64,000 nt of DNA, from the NCBI RefSeq assembly GCF_019703515.2, contig NC_059365.1, forward strand, positions 41,188,501 to 41,252,500, given 5' to 3'. The translations under genes and the position numbers were made by a program. Position 1 is the stretch's first letter. Each line of letters starts with the position of its first letter. The stretch comes from Myxocyprinus asiaticus (Eukaryota > Chordata > Actinopteri > Cypriniformes > Catostomidae). Shown in pieces: positions 44,837 through 57,165 of this stretch. The notes beneath the pieces are model-generated. The model had not been told where the DNA came from. It was given only the letters and a program-made list of their open reading frames with translations, and searched no databases.

Positions 44837-45680
44837 GTGACTGAGCGTGTGTGATTACCTGTGTTTGTTGTGACTCCCAAGCATTGATGAACAGTAATGC
44901 TGAAGCTGTTCGTTTAACTCTATTGTTTAACTCTAGTGTAGTAATCTGCTCCAAGCGATCGTCGAGTGATGCTGCCTATCGGACGTGCTATCGGAAATAT
45001 CCTTTTAGTATAATCAAATATGTGTTTTGTTGTCAGAGAGAAAACAGGGAGAAGCCAGTTTCATTCTTGTATATTTCTTGGGGAACTCTTATTTTGACAC
45101 AGACACAGAAACGATGCTCTCCACTGTCATGTTGAAAGTTTACGTGTCCTCCCAAATCGGAAATTTGGGTATCAGCTAGGCACCCTGAGTGTGTTTGATC
45201 ACTCCGTTTGTCACGACCCTCTCAGCTGTGATCGGCAGTAATACTGAAGCTGTTAGTTTAACTCTGTTTCTCAGCTATAGTAGTAATCCGAGCAATCATG
45301 GAGGGATTTTGGGGAAACAGTTGTAAGGAGAGATCAGTGATGATGCACAAGGATGAATAAAAATCCCCTCATCTAACTGCTCTTACACATTTGCACTGCT
45401 CTTATACTTTAGTTTGAAATACCATGAACACATACAGAGTGATACAAACAGTGAAGCATCCCAGTGCTGATTTGACTCCTCTATCAGCACTCTTGGAATG
45501 CCTCTCGTCCAATTAGATTTGAGGACCGGAACTAACTGTTGAATAATGTAAAGTGTTACCCCTAATCCTAAGTATGAGCAATAAAAATTGTGATGCTTGC
45601 CTTAGCAAGCACCACTGATTAGCTTAATATAAGAACAATAGAGTCTGTCAGAAGTCCCCATTAAGATAACTACAATTAAA
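44837..45680. other. Unclassified; internal partial duplication
   Basis: 44895-44965 and 45235-45300 share 'agtaat(g/a)ctgaagctgtt(c/a)gtttaactct' and 'agtaatc' blocks, an imperfect repeat about 340 bp apart. No gene. Confidence 0.4.
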
Positions 45681-45693
45681 TGTGTGTGTGTAT

Positions 45694-45724
<31 letters not shown>

Positions 45725-46032
45725 GGGGGTTGAGTGGTTTACGAGGACATTTTTTTTTTAGGTTACAAACTGGTAATTACAAGGGTATTATGCTATAAAT
45801 GTGGTTTATGAGGACATTTCTAGTGTCCCCATAATTCAAATCACTTAAAAAAACATACTAAACGATGTTTTATTGAAAATGTAAAAATGCAGAAAGTTTT
45901 TTGTGAGGGTTAGGTTTAGGGTTAGAGTTAGGAGATAGAATCTATAATTCATACGGTATAAAAATCATTATATCTATGGTGAGTCCTCATAAGGATAGCT
46001 GCACCAACGTGTGTGTGTGTGTGTGTGTGTGT
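45681..46032 (+). repeat. GT-associated repeat (family G), copy 2
   Basis: (GT)n and a G22-type run (to 45729), then 'ttacgaggacat', 'ggttacaaactggtaatta', 'tgtccccataattcaaat', 'gggttaggtttagggttaga', 'gagtcctcataagg' and again (GT)n. Confidence 0.85.
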
Positions 46033-46059
46033 TTTCTGCAATTTTGCTTGTCTTATCTG

Positions 46060-46440
46060 TCTCTTTCTCTCTCTCTCAGGTCAAGAGACTGACAGTGAGA
46101 CAGTAAACTGAGATGAGGCGGTGAGAGTGAGCTGTGTGGGGAATTGAGTCACATTGATCTGTCCCTCCTCTTTGTCCCAGAGCCAATAAAAAATCATTAA
46201 CCTTTCTGCCATGGACACGCTAAAGCTACAGCCCAGTATCTAATAGAGGTTAATTAAAACTAAATGCAGGGAAGGGGGTGTCGAGAGGTGCCGATCTCAA
46301 GGGAGAGTCACCCAGACTTTTAAATGAGCACGCTGCAGACAGCTATACTTGGTTGGGTCTATGCTCCTGAGACACAGACAATGTCGTCATTGTCTGCCTG
46401 TTATGGGACATGGACACTAATATTCCTTTGGGTCTTTTCC
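46060..46440. other. Candidate conserved non-coding element
   Basis: 46185-46330 ('ccaataaaaaatcattaacc', 'gaggttaattaaaac') has TAAT-rich, single-copy character and follows a family G repeat. No coding frame. Inference only. Confidence 0.35.
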
Positions 46441-47325
46441 AAAAGATTAATATAGTCCTTGGTTGTTGTGTCATAAATTATGACCCCATATCTCAGTGAA
46501 GGACTTGTTATGATGTTATTAATAGTTCTCTGTTGAGGATTCTATTCGGTTTCTCTCAGTGGACAGATTGTGTTGTTTCAGAGGTTTATAGAAGAGCTGT
46601 TTTAGTTTTTAATTCGTTATTTCTTTATCTCAGCTCACAAACTGTAATAAACTGTATTGTCTGGCTCATTATTGGCAGGATACCTGATGTTTGTGGCTTT
46701 CATGCAAAACACTGATCATCATTTTCTAAATTTTTCTTATTTTAACAGTAAAATGGATTTACAATGTACCATCAAATATTTGTGTCAACTCAAACCCACC
46801 ATTTACTGGTGATTTGAAGAGTAAATAATTCAGATGTTTTGATTCATATTCATTGTGAAATATATTGTGCAGTTCCTTTGTGTAAATGACTAGAGTATCA
46901 CAGTAATTCGATTTAGGAGGCACATTTATGAATCCTGTCAACAATAGAAAAGCTTAAAACAAAGACAATTCAATCTACAGCGCCCAATTCATTCTGTCCA
47001 TGACTCAAATCTCTGATTATTATACATTTTTAATGAATTTCTTATTGAAAACTATGATTATGCTTCAAATAATGACATTTTGCAGTTCTAGGCCTTAATA
47101 TAAGTCTTTGTACTAATGCACTTTGCAATGTAGCTCCCAATTTGATTATTGTAAAGCTTTGTAATGACGTACAATATGAGTTTGTTCCTGTTTTATGCTG
47201 GATAAACAGATAATGTTGCCGCAGCGCAGGGGAAGAGAACACACTTCAAGTTTATTGCCCTCTATTGAACATGTTATTGCTTTTCCCCCCTGTAGAGCTT
47301 CTATCCCAGGTGAGAGCATAGACTT
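46441..47325. other. AT-rich, no gene recognised
   Basis: No frame longer than about 65 codons and no transposon end. Confidence 0.4.
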
Positions 47326-47328
47326 TGC

Positions 47329-47330
<2 letters not shown>

Positions 47331-47362
<32 letters not shown>

Positions 47363-47384
47363 ACGTGCATATGTGTGTGTGTGC

Positions 47385-47417
<33 letters not shown>
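47331..47417. repeat. (GT)n microsatellite, compound
   Basis: Two GT arrays separated by 'gcgtacgtgcatat'. Confidence 0.95.
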
Positions 47418-47418
<1 letters not shown>

Positions 47419-47721
47419 TCCCTCATTCCCACTCAGAGCAGATCTGTAATTAAAACACTACTGCTGATTCAGCCACTCTGACAGAACTACACAGGAGCAA
47501 GTAAACTCAAGAGAAGAGGATTTAAGGTGGCATCAGTTAAAACACTGGTTAGTTGAAATGTGGGGTGAATCTCTCAAAAACATGTCCACGGGCCTCCATT
47601 CTCATTATTGCAAAGCATCCAGAAGCTTTACTTTGGAGTATTGTTTGCAATTCCAATTATTTGTGGGAGTAATTCTCATCATATTAAAAAAAAATAAATA
47701 AAAAAAATAAAAAATAATCTG

Positions 47722-48005
47722 GGTAACACTTTACATTAATGTTCCTTTGTTATGGTTTAATAAACTTTCAAATGCATTCTAAATCAATTATATGAGTTTA
47801 GAACAACATGCATGAAAAGGGTGTCTTTCATGCAATACCAGCCACATGTTATAAATACTTAATAACACTTGTTCAGCATTAGTAACCAATAAAATGAAAA
47901 TTTGAGTAAAGTGTACACGTGTGAAGCATTTATTAGGAAACTACCAACATTAGAAACCTTTGTACATACAAGTTCAGTATGGTTTAATGGTCATGAGGCT
48001 TTATT
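47722..48005 (-). repeat. Family B repeat, copy facing left
   Basis: Begins 'gtaacactttacattaatgt' and is the complement of 44114-44445. Confidence 0.6.
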
Positions 48006-49279
48006 ATATAATATATGCTGTGATGAAGTCCTGAAAATTGTTTTTGCAGAGGACTAGGTAGCTAGAACTAGGTAAATTGGGACAGCACTCGGAGTAGCAC
48101 CATTAACCAGTAGCACACATCAATGTGACACGGAAAGTGACAACACAAGTGAGTCCAGACATTACAGTTATTAATATAAACACAAAGCGGACTGTAGCAA
48201 AATGATATAATCCCTCCTTTTAATCTCACTATAATAGTCTATTTTTGCTGCATTGTGACATAAATCATGAATTGGTGCATTTTTTTATTTTTTTTATTAA
48301 TACAAGTATGAATAAGTTTCTTAATTAAGCATATATAATGAGCAAAACAAGCTTTTTTATTTTATTATAACTGCATATAAATTATTTAGAATACATTTGT
48401 TAATGAATTTTTAGCCATTAATGAACCCCTTTATAAATCCTTAACAAAAGCATCATGTATGGCAAGTGTTTCTAAATTCTGTTATAATTTTTTATAAATA
48501 CTTAATCATTTTTGTTTCTCATTTCAGTAATCATACAATTTTTCACATTGCAAAAAATAAATACACAAAGAAATAATTCTATTTAGTTCTAAAATAGGCT
48601 TCATTTTCTTTCACAAAAATTTAAATAACAGTATATACTGTATATATTTTTATTTTCTTTTTTCCAATGATTATGGTGTGAAATCTGACCCAGATATGTT
48701 TTTGACAGGGTTTGTGAGATTCACTGTATGTGACATTACAAGTGTCACCTACTGTGTAAGGTTACTGGTGAAGGTGGTTAGTTTAAGGTGACACTTTAAA
48801 CAATGTTAAAGTAAGACATGTAAGCCAAGACCATTTCAAACCAAGATATGATTGACCTGTCACCTGAACCACCAAGATCACCTATCTGATTTTCCTTCAA
48901 AACCTTTGAATTTTATAATGCCATTTCACTTAGAAATTACATAGTGGAATCTGACTAAATGTTTGCTCAGCTTTTGGTTTTGCAGTAAGCTATTACACAT
49001 TTACTAGCATTTATGTACTGGCACTTAATGCACTGTAAAATGTGAACATGTGCAGTTGCTACCTTGAGAAGATAGTTCTGCCAGGTCTGACCCTTAAAAT
49101 TACGTCTATTGGTATAACGAAACTTATTCAGGTTTATCCAGTAATATTAAATAATTTATTTGACGACTTAAATCAGTTAATTTGGATGTATATGAAATAT
49201 AAAATAATTTCTTTTTTAGTTATAAAGTGTATCTACATACAGTTAATATACGCTCTTATTAAACCCTATTAGATTATGG
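48006..49279. other. AT-rich with family B fragment
   Basis: 48340-48460 repeats family B. The rest has no gene or repeat end that I can support. Confidence 0.4.
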
Positions 49280-49526
49280 TAAGGTGCAACGGGGCTAAGA
49301 CATCCCTAAAGGAAAATTTGCTTTTTTTCTGTTTGCAAAGTATATCAATATTGAAAAAATAATTGATGAAGAGGTGTTTTACCCCCACAGCTGACTTGGG
49401 GTAAAAGGCCATTGGGGGAGTTAATATAAAGTGACAAAGTGTAGATATAGGGATAATAGTTATTGGGTAACATTTGTCATCTTATGCAAATACCTTTTTT
49501 TTTTTTTTTTCACAGAACAAAATTAA

Positions 49527-50032
49527 CCCTTGTGCAACCTTCAGGACATTTTTGTCTTTTTAATTTTTGTTTTTTTGATCATTTTGGTTAATTTCGTGTT
49601 AATGCCTTCATAAATTTTGCCAAATGTGTGTATTTTTGGGGGGAATTTTGATATTTCAACCTCAGTTCCTATAATACATCTATAATACACTGTGTACACA
49701 AAATAGTTACACTCAGGACCTTCAGGACAAAAATGTCCCCATTAAAACTGCAATATTTGATCCCAGTGACATTAAAGCATAAAATCATGAATTCTATGAT
49801 ATTATGCTTTCATTCCAGAGCCCTGGCTTCAAAATTTACATTTTTAATATTTTCCACCAGATGGTGCCATTTTTCTCATGTTTAGCCTATGGAGCAAATA
49901 CATGCTTTTTTCCTATTTTCTGTTTACTGTATTATAGAGCACTGCAGGCCAATTGAATAAATGATGCAGCTAAAATTGTGTGGGTGTGTTGGTATGGATG
50001 TCAGAGTGCGTTTTGTATGTGTGTATTGAGAA

Positions 50033-50102
<70 letters not shown>

Positions 50103-50332
50103 AACAACAGTGGCGTTATGTAAAAAAAACTGGCATTTAAAGGGTTAAAATCCTGAAAATGAATGAATATTGGTAGTTATGGTAAGGACTGATGTTGGTT
50201 AAAAAATTATCTCATTGAAATTGGAAAATAATATTAATATATAATATTATTATGGCAGTTTTTTGACGTGGACATTTTTGTCCTCAAAGGACCTCTGAGT
50301 AACCTTTTTTATTTTTTATTGATGCACAAGGT
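49527..50332. mobile_element. piggyBac-like MITE
   Basis: Flanked by TTAA on both sides (49523-49526, 50333-50336), the piggyBac target. Ends 'cccttgtgcaacc' and, complemented, 'accttgtgcatc'. Subterminal 'caggacatttttgtc' and 'gacatttttgtcctc' are similar in both halves. 806 bp without transposase. Contains a (GT)n array at 50036-50099. Confidence 0.7.
50036..50099. repeat. (GT)n microsatellite
   Basis: About 32 GT units. Confidence 0.97.
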
Positions 50333-50739
50333 TTAAGATAATGTTCATTCAAAATAACCACTTCAGTCACATTTGCTGTTTCATAATATCTGAAGTATTC
50401 ATAAACAAATCAATCTCCATTGTGACCGGATCAGTAAATGTGAGCCCACTTTGAACATTCTTCATAACAAATGTATTTCCCCCACTTAAGAGTGGGTATT
50501 TTTATGGGGGTCTTTAGCCCCTGCAGCAGGGTTTTGTTTTGTTTTTTAACCCCAAATATCCTTTCATTTATTGGACAGTTATTGGAAAACATTTAGATTT
50601 AATCATCTTGAAAATGACAATGAATTATTCTTTCTCAAAATAAATGTGATAACAATGTGTGTTGTTGCTATTAAGTGTTTTGAGAGATCAAAAGTGCCTT
50701 TTGCCTTGGGAAGCTTTTAGCCCCATTGTCCCCTAATAT

Positions 50740-51780
50740 GCAGGCTACTGATGTCAATCAAATGGGTTTATTATGTACAATATGTAAGTACAATTAACAT
50801 GGAACAAAAACCTTATACAAAAATAATATATTGTTTGTTCAAATGCTCATTGAAACTTCATTCATAATTTCTAAGTGAAACAGGTTCAATTTCATTAATG
50901 TTCTAAAAGTGAAAAATTAGAAATGTAGAAAAATGGCTCTGTATGGCTTGTAATAATAGCAGAACCCTGGTGCTAAATAGAATTGTTATAGGTTTCATAA
51001 AGAACAAGAGCCTTGTGCAGGATAAGAGATTTCAGCAACACAAACACAAAGATCCACTTCAGCATTAAAGGATTCTTAAGGTAGATATGGTTCTAAATTG
51101 AACAATTAATTTCATTAAAGAACCTTTAAGGAACACTCATTTTTTAAAAGTGATATTGAGTGGAGCAAGGCGATGCTTTCAAGGAAAGAAAGAGAGGTGG
51201 AGAGCGAAAAAGACACAATGAATAGTAGAGAGAAAATGAGAAAAGATGTAGAAAGAATAGAAAGGTTAAAACATCTGAATGTTCCTCCACTGGCCTGCAT
51301 TTGGTGTCCTGGCTGTCAGAGAGCAGTGCTACTGATGTATTCAGTATTGTGACAGAGCCCGCTTTGTTTGTGATGAATGACTGTGCCAGCAGTCCTGACG
51401 GCTTTGCTGTTCAATACATATAGATACAATACCAGCTGCCTCCGTGACACGCTGATGGGCTTTTGTCCCTGTTCGTTTCCATACCGTTTAATCTTGGCCA
51501 CCGTATTGTGGGAGATGGGTGGATCAGACTCGGCTCTGCTGAGTACACGGTGATACTTTCACAATGGGTGAGCAGGGAGTTTATTAACACACACAACTGT
51601 CCTATTTCTGAGATTTAGGTGGAGTTAAAAGACTTTAAGAATTGTGATAGGAATGCTGTTGTTGCTAAGAAGAGATTTTGGACTACAGTACAGGCTGTAG
51701 GTTCGTTTTCATGCAAAGACCATGAAACATGATTTTTTTTTAAGTATAAAACAAAAGAGCTATGGCATTGGAATAAGAAA
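50740..51780. other. Mixed; unique-looking island at 51290-51600
   Basis: 51060-51130 belongs to the 'ggttctt...aagaacc' repeat family. 51300-51590 has balanced, repeat-free sequence ('gttcaatacatatagatac', 'cgtttaatcttggccacc') that may be conserved non-coding DNA. Confidence 0.3.
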
Positions 51781-51784
51781 ACAT

Positions 51785-52200
51785 AAAGGGATTATTCACC
51801 CAAAGATTCTCTCATTTACTCACCCTCATGCCATCCCAGATGTGTATAACTTTCTTTCTTCTGCTGAACACAATGATTTTTAGAAGAATATTTCAGCCCT
51901 GTATGTCCTTACAATGCAAGTGAATGGTGACCAGAGCTGTGAAGCTCCAAATAGCACATAAAGGCAGCATAAAAGTGATCCAGATGACTCCAGTAGTTAA
52001 ATCTATATCTTCAGCAGCAAGATGATAGATGTGGGTGAAAAACAGATCAATATTGAAGTCCTTTTTTTTTTTACTCTAAATCTCCACTTTCATTTTCACA
52101 TCTGAAAGTCACATGTGGTGCCTGTTTTGTTTCACTTTCACATCTGAAAAGGGTAAAAAAATTAATAAAAATACTGATCTGTTTCTCACCCACATATCAT
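51785..52200 (+). repeat. Cyprinid interspersed repeat (family D), copy 3
   Basis: 'aagggattattcacccaaag', 'catttactcaccctcatgcc', 'gcaagtgaatggtgacc', 'ctccagtagttaaatctat' follow the order of 19843-20300. Confidence 0.75.
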
Positions 52201-52617
52201 ATCACTTCTGAAAATATTCTTTCCTCTTTCTTTCTTGGTTTAGATTATACAGGCTGTCTGTGATTTAATAGAAAGCTTTGTTTAATCAGACATTTTTGTA
52301 AGGCTTTCTTAAAAAAAAAAAAAAAAAAAAAAAATGTTTTTTTTTTGTTTGTTTTTTTTTTTTTACCAGATTCACCCTGCTAATTTTCTTTATAAGCTGT
52401 TGTTAATGCTAATCAGTTTGAGACAAAATGACAAACAGGTTTGAGATGTCTGATTCTTTAATTCGGTGATAATTCTTTAAACATCAGTAATAATAAACCC
52501 CTAAAAGCAACTTAGCATTAGGTATGTTGGTTTCAAACAAGTAGTTCAAAACCCTCCTAAATTAGAATAATTTTTGCCTATTTTATCCTCCAAAAGTACA
52601 TTTTCACTATCATTATA
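52201..52617. other. Poly-A/poly-T stretch, no gene
   Basis: An A23-type run (52311-52334) is followed by T-rich runs to 52364. Confidence 0.6.
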
Positions 52618-52926
52618 CACTGATGAGCCAAAACATTATGACCACCAGTTTAATATGCTGTTGGTCCTCCATGTGCCACCAAAACAGCACCGAGGCATGG
52701 ACTCTACAAGACCCATGAAAGTGTCCTGTGATATCTGGTACCAATAAATTAGCAGCAGATCCTTCAAGTCCTGTAAATGCGAGGTGGAGCCGACGTGGAT
52801 CGGACTTGTTGGTCCAGCACATCCCACAAATGCTCGATCGGATTGAGATCTGGGGAATTTGGAGGCCAGGGCAATACCTTGAACTCTTCATCATGGTCCT
52901 CAAACCATTCACGAACAATGTGTGCA
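52618..52926 (-). pseudogene. Tc1-like (family T2) fragment with transposase C-terminus
   Basis: Starts at a TIR (tacactgatgagcca, TA at 52617-52618 region) and runs about 305 bp into the transposase in reverse. The segment near 52834-52862 complements to the SPDLNPIE motif (third catalytic residue), followed by HLWDVLDQQV. This is the section deleted from the 23.7-kb copy. The rest of the element, including the other TIR, is missing beyond about 52930. Confidence 0.8.
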
Positions 52927-52929
52927 GTG

Positions 52930-53160
52930 AAACCTACTACTTCACCACTAACATTTTGGAATTCAGTTGTTATTTATTATTATTATAATGCAACAGTTAT
53001 TCATTGTTGTCCAGTTTATCATTATAATATGATACAATAATATTATTATTATTTTGAGGATTTGTTGTATATGATAGTAATATACTTCTGTCTTATTTAC
53101 TTTACTTGCATCTGGAGCTTATATTCTGACACTGCAGTGTATTTTTCACCATGTTGCAAA
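52930..53160. other. AT-rich, no gene
   Basis: (ATT)n tracts near 52975-52990 and 53037-53055. Confidence 0.5.
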
Positions 53161-53164
53161 AGGC

Positions 53165-53540
53165 TGTATTTTATGTAAGCATTGTAGGCAACATTCATAA
53201 CAAAAACAGTAAACATACAAGGCATGGCGGCCCCTCATCACACTAGAGCAGAAGGAAAAAAACATTGCTGTTTATCAAGCAATGAAACATTTCTTGGTGC
53301 AGAGAGCGAGACACGGTGCAGCAGTCAAGGACGTATGTCCAGCTCGTGTTTACACAGGAAAACAATGGAAAAACAGAGCAGATGCACGCAAAAACGCTTT
53401 CGGTGTGAACTGCCCCTAACTCATGGGCAAAACAAGTTTGGAAGTAATATTTGTTTCATAGATTACAAACCCGAACCCAAAGTCCTTCTTGAAAAATTGA
53501 CCAAAACCCGGCGGACCTCTAACTTGAACCGCTCTAAGAG
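53165..53540 (+). repeat. Dispersed repeat C, copy 2
   Basis: Parallels 17141-17640 and continues through 'acaaacccgaacccaaag...cttcttgaaaaa', which in the other copy is displaced to 18245-18290 by the Tc1-type remnant. The open frame at 53224-53640 crosses the repeat and shows no domain. Confidence 0.5.
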
Positions 53541-53894
53541 CACGTATCCAGAACATGTAACCCCTCAAGTGTTTTTTGCGGAGCTTTCCTACCGGGGCAG
53601 AATGCCCCCCTCCCCCTTAACACCTTCACCAAATGGATAACAGATAAACATCCATCTAGACGATGCTGTCCTGAACTTTGTGAGTGTCACTGAACTGAGC
53701 TGAACAGCATAGTTTCTCCAGCCAGAACATGAGACAGCCGGTACTTCTTTCCTGTGCTTACGTGTCATGACATAATGGTGCAAGGATGAACGTCATAAGC
53801 CAGCGATTTCATGCCAAATCGAATCCGTCAGCTCAAAATACAAATAATTTATATAGGCTTACAGAAGTGAATCGAGGTAAGGTAAAACATTGTT

Positions 53895-54052
53895 CACTCG
53901 ACGTTGTGTCGATGTAGTGACACCAGGGGTCACTCTTGGGAGTCCGAGACACCTCTGGTCTTTGATAAAAGGCCAATGAAAATTGGCGAGTGGTATTTGC
54001 ATGCCACTCCCCCAGACATACGGGTATAAAAGGAGCTGGTGTGCAACCACTC
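53895..54052 (+). repeat. DIRS left inverted terminal repeat with TATA box
   Basis: Complement of 55513-55662. Contains 'gggtataaaaggagc' (54022-54036), a likely TATA box for element transcription. Confidence 0.8.
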
Positions 54053-54161
54053 TGAGATTTTCTCTTCGGAGCCGAACAGTCGATGTTTACTGAGCTAACT
54101 GTTCATTCACCTCTGCTGGATCAGACAGCACATTTCAGCGGCTTCTCCCTCCTCTGCACTG

Positions 54162-54683
54162 GTGCACTGCAGAGAACGATGGAACCATGAGGAGGCAGGC
54201 CCACCCCTGATGTTTCTGTGTCCGGTGCGCACTTTACACATCTATTTGGATCGCACGCAGAGCTTTAGAATCTCTGAGCAGCTCTTCATCTGCTTTAGTG
54301 GACAGCGGAAAGGAAGCGCTGTCTCCAAGCAGAGGATTGCCCACTGGCTCATTGACGCCATAACTATGGCATATCATGCCCAGGACGTGTCGCCCCCGGT
54401 AGGGTTACGAGCCCATTCTACCAGGGGTGTAGCGGCCTCCTGGGCCCTGGCCAGGGGCGCCTCTCTAACAGACATTTGCAGAGCAGCGGGCTGGGCAACA
54501 CCCAACACCTACAACCTCCGGGTGGAACCGGTTTCGTCCCGTTTAGTGGCACGCATACAAGCAGGTAAGTCCGGGACAGCCGGCCGGGTTTATCGCTTGC
54601 ACAAAGCGCCTTTCACCTCCCCTGAGCTGAAGATGTGCGCCATTAACTCCCAGCAGTGTTCACAAACTGTGTTCCCTAGTTGA
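54162..54683 (+). pseudogene. DIRS tyrosine recombinase C-terminal domain
   Basis: An uninterrupted 173-codon frame. Its first residues come from leader sequence fused by deletion; the family part begins at EEAGPPLMFLC (about residue 10). Visible active-site residues: AHSTR with His85 and Arg88, GW at 110-111, and the presumed nucleophile Tyr117 in NTYNLR. Compared with the 7573-8082 frame, the four residues FARF just before the tyrosine are missing (12 bp), which shortens the Trp-Tyr spacing from ten residues to six. The first catalytic Arg and the core-binding domain are absent, so this cannot act as a recombinase even though the frame is open. Confidence 0.85.
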
Positions 54684-55330
54684 CTTCCTCCAAGACCTGT
54701 GGCAGTCGAGTTTTCGAAGAGACTCGCTGCCAGCCCAATACACGTGCTAACTAAAGCCCTGTACTGGGGTAGGTGCTCCACATGTGGCGGTTCCCTGTAG
54801 GTAACCCCATGCGATGTATATCTTCTGCTAATTTGTTTCCCTGTTGGCAAACTGCGTCTTCCTTGGGTAGAGGCCCTTCTGCCCCAGTCTCCATGTTTGT
54901 AGTAACTCCTCCCCTGTTGGGTAGGACCTACCATGTGACTTCTCCACATGACATACTTCCGACATAGCTTGGCAAGACCTTGTGACGTATTTCCACTTAA
55001 ATACCTCCCCTCTCTCTGGGCGAGGTGTGGTCACCGCGGTGTCCTCCCCTTGGGAGGGACACCCCCCGACTAGACCTGGTCAGCCCAGTCAGATAATCCC
55101 CCTTTTTTTTTAGGGAGTGGAAAAAAAGAAGGGGAAAAGAGGCCACGACTGGGCTAGCCTGTCTCTATCTTTTGGGTACTTGTCCCAAAGGGCCATTCGA
55201 CACTCATAACAGTGTTGGGGGAGGTTACGTGTCGGCCTGGTGTGCTGGCTACGAGGCACACAGTGGTCTGCCTGTCACACACCGCCAGTTCACATAACAC
55301 AGTTCAGCCAGTTGCGGTGTTTTGTATAGG

Positions 55331-55440
55331 GACCCCTAGTGTCACTACATCAACACAACGTCGAGTGAGTGACAGATAGGGAACGTCCTGGTTACTTGCG
55401 TAACCTCCGTTCCCTGATGGAGGGAACGAGACGTTGTGTC
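55331..55440 (+). other. DIRS internal complementary region, copy 2
   Basis: First half complements 53895-53935 (left edge: 'cactcgacgttgtgt'). Second half complements 55655-55709 (right edge: 'ctccatcagggaacgg'). Confidence 0.8.
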
Positions 55441-55512
55441 CCTCCTGCCACAACGTTGAACTACCCGCTGAAATGGCCGGACCTTGTCTCGGCTCCTCAG
55501 CATAAAACCTGA

Positions 55513-55709
55513 ATGAGTGGTTGCACGCCAGCTCCTTTTATACCCGTATGTCCAGGGGAGTGGCATGCAAATAACACTTGCCAATTTTCATTGGCCTTTT
55601 ATCAAAGACCAGAAGTGTCTCGGGCTCCCAAGGGTGACCCCTAGTGTCACTACATCGACACAACGTCTCATTCCCTCCATCAGGGAACGGAGATTACGCA
55701 AGTAACCAG
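55513..55709 (+). repeat. DIRS right inverted terminal repeat, copy 2
   Basis: Near-identical in layout to 9039-9230 and complementary to 53895-54052 over about 150 bp. Confidence 0.8.
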
Positions 55710-55714
55710 TACGT

Positions 55715-57055
55715 TTTGAACACTGATTGATTGCAATTTTACATAGTGCAGCTTTAAAGTAAATATATGCAGTAGATAATGTGTAATTTCTCATGTTTAC
55801 ATTCTGCATTCACTGCTCTAATGTGCTAACACGCTATACACTGCCATGATATGTGGTAATCCTCTATTGTTGTAATTTATGATGACACTGATACTACTGC
55901 AAAGATGGGTGTATGAAAGTGTTAAAGGGCAGAATACAGACAAAAGAATGATGATAAGCATATCTTACTTTAGGCAGATATGTGAATGGCTTTCGGCTGC
56001 AGATGGCACATGTGTGAAGCAGCAAATCAAACAACTGAGTTAATGAGCACTTTAGAGTATTTGAGTAGGTCTGATTCCTTTTGAAGACTATTTAAACAAT
56101 TAAATTGCATGACATGTTCGAGTAAAATATCTCTAATGTGAACCATTATACAGCTAATAACTCTGCACGCCGGTGTGTTCATGTTGACTGATCTTAACTG
56201 ACTGATGGGAATTAGCTATTGACCTCAAAGTAGGTGGAGCTCCAGGTCACACCTACTGATGATGTTGAATAATGGCAGTAAGAAGGTGTTTAGCAGCCAG
56301 TCCGAAGTTTTCCTCAAAAACACCTTTGTTTTGGCAAGATGTTGTTCTAAATGATGTACCACCTGTTCATTCTGCGATTTCGTATGAAGTGTGCCAGGGT
56401 CTTAACAATACTTTTGGGAAATGCACCCCTGGTTGAGAGCGATGCTTGCGGTCATAGCAACCATGATACGTTGTTTCTTTTTGGCCTACTAAGACCACGG
56501 CCCTGTATCCAATGGACTTGCGGTTTCATGGCCTTTATTTGCCCTGCGAAGTCCACAAGACTGTAGAGTGTCCCAGTACAAGAGCACATCCTTTGCACCA
56601 TCAATGTGCCCCTCGGCTAAGCCCAGCTATTACTTTTTAATGTGATGTGTATAATGATTTAAAAAACAAACAAAAAAAAAAAATTATTCAGTTTACCAGA
56701 GATGGAATCACTCATATTCACTTTCTATTGAATAGGTTTTCTTGGAAAGTTTTGGGTTCAGAAAAGTAAGTAACTTAAAACTGAACCTTGGGTAAAGTTG
56801 TTTCAAAGAGGATTTTAGTATTATTGTGAGTCTCTAAAGTATTAAGACATGAGACAGTATGTTCCTGCACATAACGGTAGCTTGCAAGATTAATTATCTT
56901 TATTTAAATAGCAACGTTCAGTCTCCAGTGACATATAGACCTTAAGTGTGGCTGTGCATATATAAATAAAAAGGTATTTGATCTACTGCGCTACGTGAGA
57001 CATATGTTTTCCTTTCTATACATTTGACTGTTTTAAGCACCTGCATGCAACCATC
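55715..57055. other. No gene recognised; fragments of a fish repeat
   Basis: 56365-56480 ('gtcttaacaatacttttggg', 'aaatgcacccctggttgaga') is of the same family as 60350-60520. 56655-56685 is A-rich. Confidence 0.4.
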
Positions 57056-57057
57056 AA

Positions 57058-57165
57058 AGGTAGTTTACCCAAAAATGAAAATTAATTAATTGTTTACTCA
57101 CTCCTGTGTTGTTATAAACCTGTATGACTGTACTTCTTTTTCTTAACACAAGAAGAGGAACACAC
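57058..57165 (+). repeat. Fragment of family D
   Basis: 'tagtttacccaaaaatgaaa', 'gtttactcactcc' and 'aacctgtatgactgtac' are the left part of family D. Confidence 0.65.

Larger units (their letters stand above)
49282..50733. mobile_element. TA-flanked TIR element hosting a piggyBac-like MITE
   Basis: Left 'aggtgcaacggggctaag' and complemented right 'ggggacaatggggctaaa' are imperfect inverted repeats of about 30 bp, with TA on both sides (49280-49281, 50734-50735). The interior shows further 'ggggtaaaagg' / 'cccccacttaa' blocks. A mariner-like origin is likely but unproven. Confidence 0.5.
53895..55712 (+). mobile_element. DIRS copy with large internal deletion
   Basis: Left inverted terminal repeat (53895-54052), short leader, then a jump at about 54190 directly into the recombinase C-terminal domain, 3' non-coding region, internal complementary region (55331-55440) and right terminal repeat (55513-55709). 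Gag, reverse transcriptase, RNase H and the recombinase N-terminus are gone. Close relative of the copy at 4650-9230. Confidence 0.85.
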
